Program-made: the position numbers and the translations under genes
NCBI GenBank assembly: GCA_007571275.1
Contig: RKRS01000165.1
Location: 1-35,669, forward strand
Length of the DNA stretch: 35,669 nt
Origin: Dehalococcoidia bacterium
GTDB lineage: Bacteria > Chloroflexota > Dehalococcoidia > Bin125
Direction: 5' to 3'
In this document: one piece after another, positions 14,465-21,253 of the stretch
Position numbering within the stretch: the stretch's first letter is position 1
How the letters are laid out: each line of letters opens with the position of its first letter
Notes under the pieces: model-generated
Told to the model about the DNA's origin: nothing
Seen by the model: only the letters and a program-made list of their open reading frames with translations
The model's database searches: none

Positions 14465-15661
14465 ATGGGCTGGCCGATTCATCGTCCCAACGGACTGACC
14501 CACCACAACCCGGCCCGGTCGTCGAAGGGGTACACCCTGATGTGCGGTACCGGCGCCCGAGACGCCGCGCTGATCGACATGCAGGGACGCGTGGTGCATC
14601 GTTGGCGCGTTGATGATCGCCGACTGTTCAACGTCGAACTGCTGCCCAACGGCAATCTCCTGGCGATGGTGGCGCCGGGTGATCCACCGCCGCCGCGGAC
14701 GGGTGAAGAGGTCACGCGATTCTCGCTCGATCCCGGCGGGCCGCCCGACATCTTCAACTTTCTGGGCGGACGCGGCAATGGCCTGCGTGAGCTTGACTGG
14801 GACGGCAACGTCGTTTGGGAATACGACAATCTCGGCATCCACCATGACTTCCATCGGCTCGAGAACGGACACACCATATCCCTGGAGTGGGTACCGACGA
14901 CCAAGGATGTCGAAGAGTCGGTAATCGGTGGCGGTCATCTGCCCGACCAGCCGATGCCGCCCAACATGATGGGTGACGACATCATCGAAATCGATGCGGC
15001 AGGCAATGAGGTCAGCCGGATCAACCTGTGGCGAGTGCTGTCCCCTGATGACGCGCCGATCTGCCCGCTGGAGAACCGCTGGGAATGGACGCACGTCAAT
15101 AGCATCGAGCGCATTCCCGACGGCGGGCTGCTCTTCTCGTCACGCAACACGAGCACGATCGGCATCGTCGATCCAGCCGATGACGGCGGTCCGGGCAGGC
15201 TGCGTTGGCGCTTCGGCCAGCCGGAGCTGTCACACCAGCATCACGCGACCTGGCTGCCGAACGGTCGGATACTGGTCTATGACAACGGGATGCATCGATT
15301 GCAGGACCTGTGTTACTCGCGCATTCTCGCAATCGATCCTCAGACCGATGCGTTCGACGTGGTCTATCAGGGAGAGCCGCGCGAGCAGTTTTTCTCGGCC
15401 CACATTTCGGGGGTGTCGCAACTGACCAACGGGAACTACCTGGTCACCGAAGGGGCGGCCGGTCGGCTCTTCGAAATCGATTCACAGAGCACGGTGGTCT
15501 GGGAATGGGTTTCGCCATTCCAGGTGACGCAGCGCGGCGACATCTGCAACTGGGTCTTCCGCGCCTGGCGCTACGACGCCGACTATCCAGGACTCACGGG
15601 ACGCGAATTGAATCCTGACCGTCACATCGACTTTAATCGCCTGCACGGCCTGGTTGACTAA
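14465..15661 (+). CDS. Arylsulfotransferase (ASST)-family beta-propeller protein
   Basis: A 398-residue protein built of repeated propeller-like blades (VELLPNGNLLAM, HRLENGHTISL, ERIPDGGLLFSS, TWLPNGRILVYD, QLTNGNYLVTEG). ASST enzymes transfer sulfate between phenolic compounds through a sulfo-histidine. The conserved polar residues are visible: H126-H127 (IHHDFHRL), H210 with EWTHVNSI, R227 in SSRN, H257-H260 (SHQHHATW) and YDNGMHR. No signal peptide is seen, unlike the classical periplasmic ASST, so it may be cytosolic. A good ribosome-binding site (GGAAAGG) lies 7 bases upstream. It closes the proB-hydrolase-SsuD-like run, and a hairpin-forming repeat follows its stop. Sulfotransferase activity is inferred from family only. 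Confidence 0.75.
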   Translation: MGWPIHRPNGLTHHNPARSSKGYTLMCGTGARDAALIDMQGRVVHRWRVDDRRLFNVELLPNGNLLAMVAPGDPPPPRTGEEVTRFSLDPGGPPDIFNFLGGRGNGLRELDWDGNVVWEYDNLGIHHDFHRLENGHTISLEWVPTTKDVEESVIGGGHLPDQPMPPNMMGDDIIEIDAAGNEVSRINLWRVLSPDDAPICPLENRWEWTHVNSIERIPDGGLLFSSRNTSTIGIVDPADDGGPGRLRWRFGQPELSHQHHATWLPNGRILVYDNGMHRLQDLCYSRILAIDPQTDAFDVVYQGEPREQFFSAHISGVSQLTNGNYLVTEGAAGRLFEIDSQSTVVWEWVSPFQVTQRGDICNWVFRAWRYDADYPGLTGRELNPDRHIDFNRLHGLVD

Positions 15662-15679
15662 CGCGAAGACGGGAGGACT

Positions 15680-15734
15680 GGGGGGCTAGGGAAGCCCCCC
15701 TCTGCCTGCGGCATCTCCCCCCAGAGGGGGGAGT
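15680..15734. repeat. Self-complementary dispersed repeat, copy 1 (46-bp core 15689-15734)
   Basis: Bases 15689-15734 are identical to 18825-18870. Three overlapping perfect hairpins can form. The first is GGGGGGCT/AGCCCCCC (15680-15687 with 15693-15700). The second is CCCCCCTCTG/CAGAGGGGGG (15695-15704 with 15722-15731). The third is CTCCCCCC/GGGGGGAG (15715-15722 with 15726-15733). The first and second share the same C-run, and the second and third share the same G-run, so each pair is mutually exclusive. It lies between the convergent ASST-family and acetyltransferase genes and could also terminate either transcript, but there is no T-tract. Confidence 0.85.
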
Positions 15735-15744
15735 GTAAACCCAG

Positions 15745-16335
15745 TTATGAGCCTGAGCGGGGGGATTTCATTCGCCGGGTGGCGATGAGTAGATCGTGGG
15801 TCTTGCCATCGGCGTCGATCACGTAGTCCCAGAGCACGGCCTCGCGCTGGAAGCCGAGGCGTCGGAAGACCGACTGGGCGGCGGCCTGGTCAAGCACCAT
15901 GCGGGCCGTGAGCAGCTGCAGCTCGAGCAGCTGGGCAATGGCGTAGATTTCCTCGGCCAGCACACGGCCCAAACCCCGGCCGCGGGCAGCCGGCGAGAGC
16001 AACAGGCGAATCTCGCCCAAGTGGCGGGTCCAATCGGCGGAGGAGTAATTGAGGTCGCCCTCGCCCAACAGTTCATCGCCGTCGAAGCCGAGCACCGTGA
16101 AGACGCGCTGTTCTTCGATCTCCTGCATCCAGCGCTCCACGGGGCCGCGCTGGGTAATGTCGCGGCGCAGGAAGAGCAGGTCGTCGGTCGGCAGCGAACG
16201 GGCGAAATCGAGGATCAGGTCCTCGTCGCCGGGCGCCATCAGTCGCAGGGTGATGCGGTGGCCGTCCCGCAACGATGCGGAGCGCGGGTAGCGGACGGCG
16301 ATCTGCTGGTGGGCCTCGGACACTGAGTCAGCCAT
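15745..16335 (-). CDS. GNAT-family N-acetyltransferase
   Basis: A 196-residue GNAT acetyltransferase using acetyl-CoA. The acceptor cannot be predicted. Motif A is clear at 110-130 (RLLLSPAARGRGLGRVLAEEI), preceded by the LLGEGDL strand. Motif B is near FRRLGFQREAVLWDYV at 157-172. The open frame continues upstream to 16449, but that part runs through a perfect palindrome and encodes unconserved sequence. The ATG at 16335, with GAGG 9 bases upstream, gives a normal GNAT N-terminus (RITLRLMAPGDEDLI). It lies downstream of the solute-binder gene, separated by a repeat-rich stretch, and is probably transcribed separately. Confidence 0.82.
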   Translation of the reverse strand: MADSVSEAHQQIAVRYPRSASLRDGHRITLRLMAPGDEDLILDFARSLPTDDLLFLRRDITQRGPVERWMQEIEEQRVFTVLGFDGDELLGEGDLNYSSADWTRHLGEIRLLLSPAARGRGLGRVLAEEIYAIAQLLELQLLTARMVLDQAAAQSVFRRLGFQREAVLWDYVIDADGKTHDLLIATRRMKSPRSGS

Positions 16336-16409
16336 CTGGGCGAGCCTCTCGGTTGGGATGTGAAATTCTGCACGAACTCGCAGATATGTAATGTCCGCAG
16401 GATATACGC

Positions 16410-16442
16410 GCCCGTCCTCAGCGCTGAGCGCTGAGGACGGGC
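16410..16442. repeat. 16-bp perfect inverted repeat with one-base centre
   Basis: GCCCGTCCTCAGCGCT and its exact reverse complement flank a single G at 16426. The arms are 16410-16425 and 16427-16442. It lies 75 bases upstream of the acetyltransferase ATG. With no T-tract it looks like a cruciform or dispersed palindrome rather than a factor-independent terminator. Confidence 0.8.
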
Positions 16443-16519
16443 TCCTCAATCGCGCAGTTTACTAACGCAGCCGAGCTCGGAATGGCGTTCCCGCACCGCC
16501 GCCCCAACATCGGCGCGTT

Positions 16520-16640
16520 GAGGTTCCTGCGCGCGGGGATGACGGAAGAGGATTACTTCTCGTCATCCCCGCGAAGGCGGGAATGACGTCGCGCGGACGC
16601 CACTGCCTGAATGCCTCGAGGTTCCTGCTTCCGCAGGAAC
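16520..16640. repeat. REP-like inverted repeat cluster
   Basis: Several elements are nested here. GAGGTTCCTGC occurs as a direct repeat at 16520-16530 and 16618-16628. CGCGGGGATGACG (16532-16544) and CGTCATCCCCGCG (16561-16573) are exact 13-bp inverted arms. The second arm also folds with 16577-16588 around a GAAG loop with a single mismatch. GTTCCTGC/GCAGGAAC (16621-16628 with 16633-16640) folds around TTCC. The CCCGCGAAGGCGGGA core recurs at 18793-18807. The elements resemble REP-type intergenic repeats known from many bacterial genomes. Confidence 0.75.
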
Positions 16641-16661
16641 GACGGAGAGGGGCGAGACGCA

Positions 16662-18671
16662 CTAGGCGCGGTTGCCGGGGAAGTCGGGATGGGTTGTGTC
16701 CATCGAGGTTTCCTTGCGCCAGTGCCAGCCCTCGCGTTCCCAGACGTTGAAGGCGTGTTCGGGGAACTGGATATAGGGCTGGTGAATGCCCGTCTCGATC
16801 CCATTGCCCATGACTGAGAAGGCGGCAAACCCGTCCAGCCCATAGCGCTCGTCTTCGCCGAGGAGAATCCAGGAGACCTCTCTGGCCATCTCCCGACGCG
16901 CCTCAGGGTCGAGAGTCACCAACATCTTCTTGACGATCTCCTCGGTGGGCGGATGGTTGTAGCGCTCCCAGTTCTCCGAGCCGCCGAACACCAGGCGAGC
17001 GTTCCATTGGCCAGTGGGATCCCCGGTACCGGCGCCAACCCAGATCGGCATATGGCCGGGGAACTGCCCGCCGGGAAGTTGACCGAAGATCGAGTCATAC
17101 GGCGTGAGCTCAATTTTGATCGATACACCCAGCGCGCTCTCGAACATGTTCGTGTACAACTCAGAGGAGCCTGGATAGAGACCCTCGAAGATGTCGGCCA
17201 CGATCAGCGTGTACTCGGTTCCTTCCTCCACCCCCGCAGCATCAATGAGCTGGCGGGACATGGCGATGTCCTCATCCTTGTTTGGCCGGTATCCGGGCAG
17301 GGTGCGCGTCGTCTCCTGGTCGATTGCCCAACCGTGGTACCAGTTCAGGTGCTGGATGGTGGACGGTTTACCCTTGCCCAGATAGACAGAATCGATGATC
17401 AGGTCGCGATCCATCGCCACGTGGAAGGCGTACGGTACGCGGCGATCTAACCATGGGTTCTCTGCCCATTCGGTGTTGTAGTTGAAGCGCATGGCCAGGG
17501 GCAGCACGACTCCCCGCTCATAGCGGATGTGCTCGGGGAAGTCCGCAGCAACCCCCTCCGTCGCGGCAGCGTTCAGACTGACCGCATCCAGATCACCGTT
17601 GCGGTACGCCGTTTCGATTGCGGTTTCGTCAGCGAACAGGTTCCAGGTCACAGAGTCCAGGAACGGCATCTGTTGGCCCTGCACGGAACGGTGGTAGTCA
17701 GGATTTCGCTCAAGATGGAGTCTGATCTCCGGTTCGTAGATCGTCGGAATGAATGGTCCGCAGCCAGAAACCAGTTCGACGTTGAATTGCTCATTAAGCC
17801 ACTGCTGATCCCACAATTCCAACGCCTCGACTGAGGTCATGAAGGAATATGCCATATGTACGGTCTCGAGATACGTCGCGTTCGGGCCGTCCGTCTTACA
17901 GACCAGCGTTTGCTCGTCCGGCACATCGACTGATGCGGTCTGCTGATACTGGCCGGCGCGCGCAAACCTCGCGTCCGGCACCCCGTCAGCATCCAGTGCT
18001 TCTATCTGCCGAGTGATGTTTGCTTCTGCATCCAGGGCGGTAAACGCCCGTCCGCCCTCCGTCGGATATTGATCCCAGAAATACGCGCCCTGATCAATAC
18101 GGAAGATGTACGTCTCCGCATCCGGAATTTCTGGCAGTGAGGAGAGGTCGGGAGCGTAGATGGGACCTTGGTTGTTGTACATCTCCACAAGACGGCCCAT
18201 GGTGTCATTGAACACCTGGAAGGGATGGGCGAGATTCGCTCGGTGTGGATCAAATCCATCCCAGTTCGGCAATGTTGCAATTGAGTAGTTGCCGCCGTAC
18301 TGGCGGTTGCCGACGGCGACGGCCTGTTGCTGGGCTTGCTGTTGCTCGTCCTGTGCTTCGGCGTCTGATTCCTGCTGGACCTGTTGTTGCGCCTGTTGGT
18401 CGGCCTGCTGTTCCGCCTGCCCCCCCCCCGGCTGCATCGACTGCTGCTGTTGTTGCTGCGGCTGAGCCTGCTGCTGCGCTGCGGGCTGCGGCTGAGCCTG
18501 TTGCTGCTGCGCCTGAGCGGCGGCCTGTGGCTGGGCGTCGTCATCGTCGTCGCCGCAGCCGACCAGCGCCAATCCCGCTGCGCCGACGCCGGCGCGTCCC
18601 GAAGCTCGCAGGAGGGCGCGCCGGCTCATCTGCGATCGGCGCATCCGTTGCCAGTAGTTTCGGCGTTCCAT
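16662..18671 (-). CDS. ABC transporter family-5 solute-binding lipoprotein, Tat-type signal, Q-rich linker
   Basis: A 669-residue extracytoplasmic binding protein of the SBP_bac_5 family (oligopeptide, dipeptide, nickel or related ligands). A twin-arginine signal (SRRALLRAS, R17-R18) runs into a hydrophobic stretch and lipobox LVGC with lipidation site C39. After a DDDDD run, residues about 46-118 form a Gln/Ala/Pro linker. The binding domain starts near residue 125: YGGNYSIATLPNWDGFDPHR, then AETYIFRIDQGAYFWD, GCGPFIPTIYEPEIRLHLERNPDYH, FNYNTEWAENPWLDRRVPYAFHVAMDRD. The ATG at 18671 has AAGGAG about 9 bases upstream. No permease or ATPase gene is next to it, so its partners lie elsewhere. 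Repeats flank it on both sides. Confidence 0.88.
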   Translation of the reverse strand: MERRNYWQRMRRSQMSRRALLRASGRAGVGAAGLALVGCGDDDDDAQPQAAAQAQQQQAQPQPAAQQQAQPQQQQQQSMQPGGGQAEQQADQQAQQQVQQESDAEAQDEQQQAQQQAVAVGNRQYGGNYSIATLPNWDGFDPHRANLAHPFQVFNDTMGRLVEMYNNQGPIYAPDLSSLPEIPDAETYIFRIDQGAYFWDQYPTEGGRAFTALDAEANITRQIEALDADGVPDARFARAGQYQQTASVDVPDEQTLVCKTDGPNATYLETVHMAYSFMTSVEALELWDQQWLNEQFNVELVSGCGPFIPTIYEPEIRLHLERNPDYHRSVQGQQMPFLDSVTWNLFADETAIETAYRNGDLDAVSLNAAATEGVAADFPEHIRYERGVVLPLAMRFNYNTEWAENPWLDRRVPYAFHVAMDRDLIIDSVYLGKGKPSTIQHLNWYHGWAIDQETTRTLPGYRPNKDEDIAMSRQLIDAAGVEEGTEYTLIVADIFEGLYPGSSELYTNMFESALGVSIKIELTPYDSIFGQLPGGQFPGHMPIWVGAGTGDPTGQWNARLVFGGSENWERYNHPPTEEIVKKMLVTLDPEARREMAREVSWILLGEDERYGLDGFAAFSVMGNGIETGIHQPYIQFPEHAFNVWEREGWHWRKETSMDTTHPDFPGNRA

Positions 18672-18824
18672 TATTCCGCTCCTTGACTCGCTCTGGTTCT
18701 GGTGGTGGAAGATTAACGGATTCAGACGTAGCGCAGAGGCCGAGAAAAATCTCGCTTCCCACGCTGGAGGGAGCTGTTCCGTAGAGCCTGCTCCCGCGAA
18801 GGCGGGATGACTGATGGGGCTGCT

Positions 18825-18870
18825 GGGAAGCCCCCCTCTGCCTGCGGCATCTCCCCCCAGAGGGGGGAGT
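18825..18870. repeat. Self-complementary dispersed repeat, copy 2
   Basis: This is an exact 46-bp match to 15689-15734 in the same orientation, 3.1 kb away. It carries the same CCCCCCTCTG/CAGAGGGGGG and CTCCCCCC/GGGGGGAG hairpins. The upstream GGGGCT needed for the first hairpin is shorter here (18816-18821). Confidence 0.9.
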
Positions 18871-18966
18871 ATGGAGAACAGTGCGTCTCCTCCGGGGCGG
18901 TATGAAGAACGGTACGTCCTCCCCCAGGGGGAGGGAGTGTGAAGAAAGAGGCGTCTCCTCCGGGCT
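18851..18966. repeat. Two degenerate tandem palindromic units
   Basis: Unit one (from 18851) and unit two (from about 18919) share the order: C-run/G-run palindrome, AGTRTGRAGAA-like spacer, then GCGTCTCCTCCGGG (18883-18896 and 18951-18964). The period is 68 bases. The palindrome of unit two is CCTCCCCC/GGGGGAGG at 18918-18934. The first unit is the 3' half of the 46-bp repeat. Confidence 0.6.
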
Positions 18967-19019
18967 GCGTGTGCGGAAGTTCAGGTCACCCATTGCGGGG
19001 TGCGCGGAGTGCTGGAGGC

Positions 19020-20171
19020 TTAGTCGCCGCCTGCTGCGGCGAGCAGACCGACCTCCTCGACCGCACCGAAGTCGGGCAGGCGGGTCAGCGGCGCTCGCTC
19101 AGGCTCTTCGAACGCGGGCATCACCTCGCGGGCGAAGCGCTTCAGCGAGGCCAAGATCTTCTCGTGTGGGACGACCTGGTCGAAGTTGATCAGGAAGACC
19201 ATGCGGTCGACGCCGATCGCTTCCCACTGACGCAGGGCGGCGATGACCGTGTCGGGATTGCCGATCGGCGTGCCCTGCTGGAGCGGATTGATCACGTCGC
19301 CGGGTCTGTCGCGGAGCTGGATCGCGCTGGCCTGCGAGCTATAGGCCGGCGACGGATAGATGCTGCCGACGCCGACCAGGTGGGCCGCGGCGCTCATGAA
19401 GGCCATCGCCCCGGCTCCGCCGAGCGCGAGCGCTTCCTCGTCCGATTCGCCGCAGTACATCCAGCCGACGCCGTTGACGCAGTTGTTGACGAACTTGCCG
19501 ACCGGGTCGGCGTTGCGGATCACGCGGCGGTAGTCGGCGATGCGCTGTTCGTACTGCGCCGGCGTGCCGATCGATACGCCGAGCAGGCCCATGCCGCGTT
19601 CGGCGGCCTGGATGGCGGTTTCCGGGCTCGAGACCGCCACCCACATGGGCGGATGCGGCTGCTGCACCGGTTTGGGCAACACGGCGCGCTCGGGCATCGA
19701 GAAGTACTTGCCATCCCAGCTCGAGATCTCGTTGGTCCACATATTGGGGATCGCGCGGATGACTTCGTCCCACATGTCTTTGGTGTCGTCAGGCTCGACC
19801 TGGAAGCCGCCGAGTTCCGTCCAGGTCGCCGCGCGGCCGGTGCCGAACTCGAGCCGTCCGTTGGAGATGATGTCGAGCGCCGCGGCGCGCTCGGCGACGC
19901 GGGCCGGGTGATTGACCTGGGGCAGGCAGAGCGCGATGCCCTGTCCGATGTGGATGTTCTCGGTCATCGTCGCGGCCGCCGAGAGGAAGACCTCCGGGGC
20001 TGAGGAATGGCTATATTCCTCGAGGAAATGGTGCTCCACCTCCCAGACCTGGTCGAAGCCGAGCTCATCGGCCAGACAGATCTGTTCCAGCGCCTGATGA
20101 TAGGCGCGCCACTCGGAAATCTCCGACCAGGGACGCTGCACCGAATGCTCGTAGAAGATGCCGAATTTCAT
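19020..20171 (-). CDS. LLM-class (luciferase-like) flavin-dependent oxidoreductase
   Basis: A 383-residue luciferase-like monooxygenase of the bacterial luciferase alpha/beta superfamily, using F420 or FMNH2. The typical blocks are MKFGIFYEHSVQRPW, DQVWEVEHHFLEEYSHSSAPEVFL, IHIGQGIALCLPQVNHPARVAERAAALDIISNGRLEFGTGRAA and QQPHPPMWVAVSSPETAIQAAERGMGLL. The motif order matches LuxA-type oxidoreductases, not SsuD. The ATG at 20171 is preferred to the open-frame start at 20231, because MKFGIF is the conserved N-terminus. No strong ribosome-binding site is seen. The substrate is unknown. It is divergent from degV and follows the repeat-rich stretch. It is the second LLM protein in the window and is not closely similar to the SsuD-like one. 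Confidence 0.88.
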   Translation of the reverse strand: MKFGIFYEHSVQRPWSEISEWRAYHQALEQICLADELGFDQVWEVEHHFLEEYSHSSAPEVFLSAAATMTENIHIGQGIALCLPQVNHPARVAERAAALDIISNGRLEFGTGRAATWTELGGFQVEPDDTKDMWDEVIRAIPNMWTNEISSWDGKYFSMPERAVLPKPVQQPHPPMWVAVSSPETAIQAAERGMGLLGVSIGTPAQYEQRIADYRRVIRNADPVGKFVNNCVNGVGWMYCGESDEEALALGGAGAMAFMSAAAHLVGVGSIYPSPAYSSQASAIQLRDRPGDVINPLQQGTPIGNPDTVIAALRQWEAIGVDRMVFLINFDQVVPHEKILASLKRFAREVMPAFEEPERAPLTRLPDFGAVEEVGLLAAAGGD

Positions 20172-20224
20172 GTCAGACTCGTTACGCTCCAGCGCGGGAG
20201 TACCAGACGCGCTCCCGTCACAGC

Positions 20225-20253
20225 TTGACACTATCCCCCAGGCGAGATAGCTG
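20225..20253 (+). promoter_or_regulatory. Weak promoter candidate for degV
   Basis: A perfect -35 hexamer TTGACA (20225-20230) is followed after 17 bases by TAGCTG (20248-20253), a poor -10. It lies in the 168-base divergent gap between the LLM gene and degV. The gap also holds a GCTAG/CTAGC inverted repeat around 20257-20270. Confidence 0.3.
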
Positions 20254-20339
20254 ACGCTAGAGATGCTAGCATTCTGAGCGCCTGATCGCGCGTGGGTCTG
20301 GTTGGCTCACGGCGCACCACGTGGGAGGCGAGCAAGGGC

Positions 20340-21200
20340 ATGTCGGTCGCCATCGTCTGTGATTCTTCGGTCGATCTTCCTGCTGAGCTGCTCAGCGAGC
20401 GCGGGTTGCGGACTGCGCCGGTGGGCTACAGCCTGGGCGCGACGTACTACAGCCAGGGCGAACAGAGCCACGCAGAATTCTATGACACGCTCGCTCGCGG
20501 CGAACGGCTGACCTTGAACGGCGTCACCTCGGAAGATTGGGAAACGATCTTTGAGGAGGTCGCGGCGGACCACGATGAAGGAGTGATCTGTCTGTGCCAG
20601 GCGTTCGGCTCGTCGAGTCCGTCATTCGACGCCGCCGAATACGCTTCGCGCCGAATGGAGCACTTCCATGACGTCTCGGTGCGGGTGCACCAGACTCCGC
20701 GTTCGACGGCCGCGCAGGCGGCCATCGCATTGGCCGTGGCTCGTGTCGCCCAGAGCAGCGCTGATCTCGTCGCCGTGGAGCAGGCGCTGGACGAGGTGAC
20801 GCTGAGCGCTGACATCTTCATGCTCGCGCCCGACGTTGACGGGCTCGACCGCGCCGGTGAACTGTCCGCCGTGCAGTCGCAGAGCGGGATTGGCTCGCTG
20901 GACTTTGGCGTGCCGGTCTTCCGCGCCCGCGACCGCATCAAAGCGGTCGAACTGGCGGACGACGCCGACCAGGCCGAAGACTCGCTGCTCGCACGCGCCG
21001 CCGAGATTCTCAACGGACAGCCGGCGATCCTGGTCGTCACACACGCGCTCGCGCCGGAGGCGGCCGAACGGCTGCGCCAGAAGGCGTCGGAACGACTCGC
21101 GGTTGACGAAATCCATGTGACGGAGCTGGGACCGACGGTCGGCGGATTACTCGGGGCCGGGGCCTGGGGACTGGGATTCTGTCAGACGCCGACGACGTAG
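20340..21200 (+). CDS. DegV-family fatty-acid-binding protein
   Basis: A 286-residue DegV-domain protein. Family members bind a single fatty acid and include FakB, the partner of the fatty acid kinase FakA. The N-terminal signature MSVAIVCDSSVDLPAELL followed by LRTAPVGYSLGATYY matches the IVTDS..DLP...... motif. The SDDWE-like TSEDWETIFEEV, the STAAQAAIALAVARVA helix and the C-terminal TELGPTVGGLLGAGAWGLGF also fit. The ATG at 20340 is chosen over upstream in-frame codons because of the conserved start and the AAGGG just before it. No fakA is seen nearby. A cofactor-less, acetoacetate-decarboxylase-like gene follows after 53 bases. Confidence 0.83.
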   Translation: MSVAIVCDSSVDLPAELLSERGLRTAPVGYSLGATYYSQGEQSHAEFYDTLARGERLTLNGVTSEDWETIFEEVAADHDEGVICLCQAFGSSSPSFDAAEYASRRMEHFHDVSVRVHQTPRSTAAQAAIALAVARVAQSSADLVAVEQALDEVTLSADIFMLAPDVDGLDRAGELSAVQSQSGIGSLDFGVPVFRARDRIKAVELADDADQAEDSLLARAAEILNGQPAILVVTHALAPEAAERLRQKASERLAVDEIHVTELGPTVGGLLGAGAWGLGFCQTPTT

Positions 21201-21253
21201 CTTGCGCAGCGCAACGTAGCGGCCGGGCCTCTGGCTCGGCGGAAGGAAGCATC

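Larger units (their letters stand above)
16336..16661. other. Gene-free, hairpin-rich stretch between acetyltransferase and solute binder
   Basis: These 326 bases hold no supportable gene. They contain a near-perfect palindrome (16410-16442) and a cluster of REP-like inverted repeats (16520-16640), listed separately. The acetyltransferase promoter must lie here, but I see no convincing -35/-10 pair. Confidence 0.7.
18672..19019. other. Gene-free stretch with repeats upstream of solute binder
   Basis: These 348 bases carry no convincing gene. The solute-binder Shine-Dalgarno is at the left edge, and a small CGAGA/TCTCG hairpin lies at 18741-18754. A REP-like TCCCGC/GCGGGA hairpin is at 18792-18807. 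The second copy of the 46-bp repeat and two degenerate tandem units fill 18825-18966. No clear -35/-10 for the solute-binder gene was found. Confidence 0.65.

Noticed and set aside
16336-16449. Upstream extension of the acetyltransferase reading frame
   Set aside because: It passes through a perfect palindrome and encodes unconserved residues; the ATG at 16335 fits the family and has a Shine-Dalgarno.
18310-18540. Q-rich DNA repeat considered as a CRISPR-like or non-coding repeat
   Set aside because: It is in frame inside the solute-binder gene and encodes a linker; units are only a few bases long, without spacers.
18939-20003. 354-codon plus-strand frame opposite the LLM gene
   Set aside because: Begins in the repeat region and runs antisense to the LLM oxidoreductase; no domain recognised.
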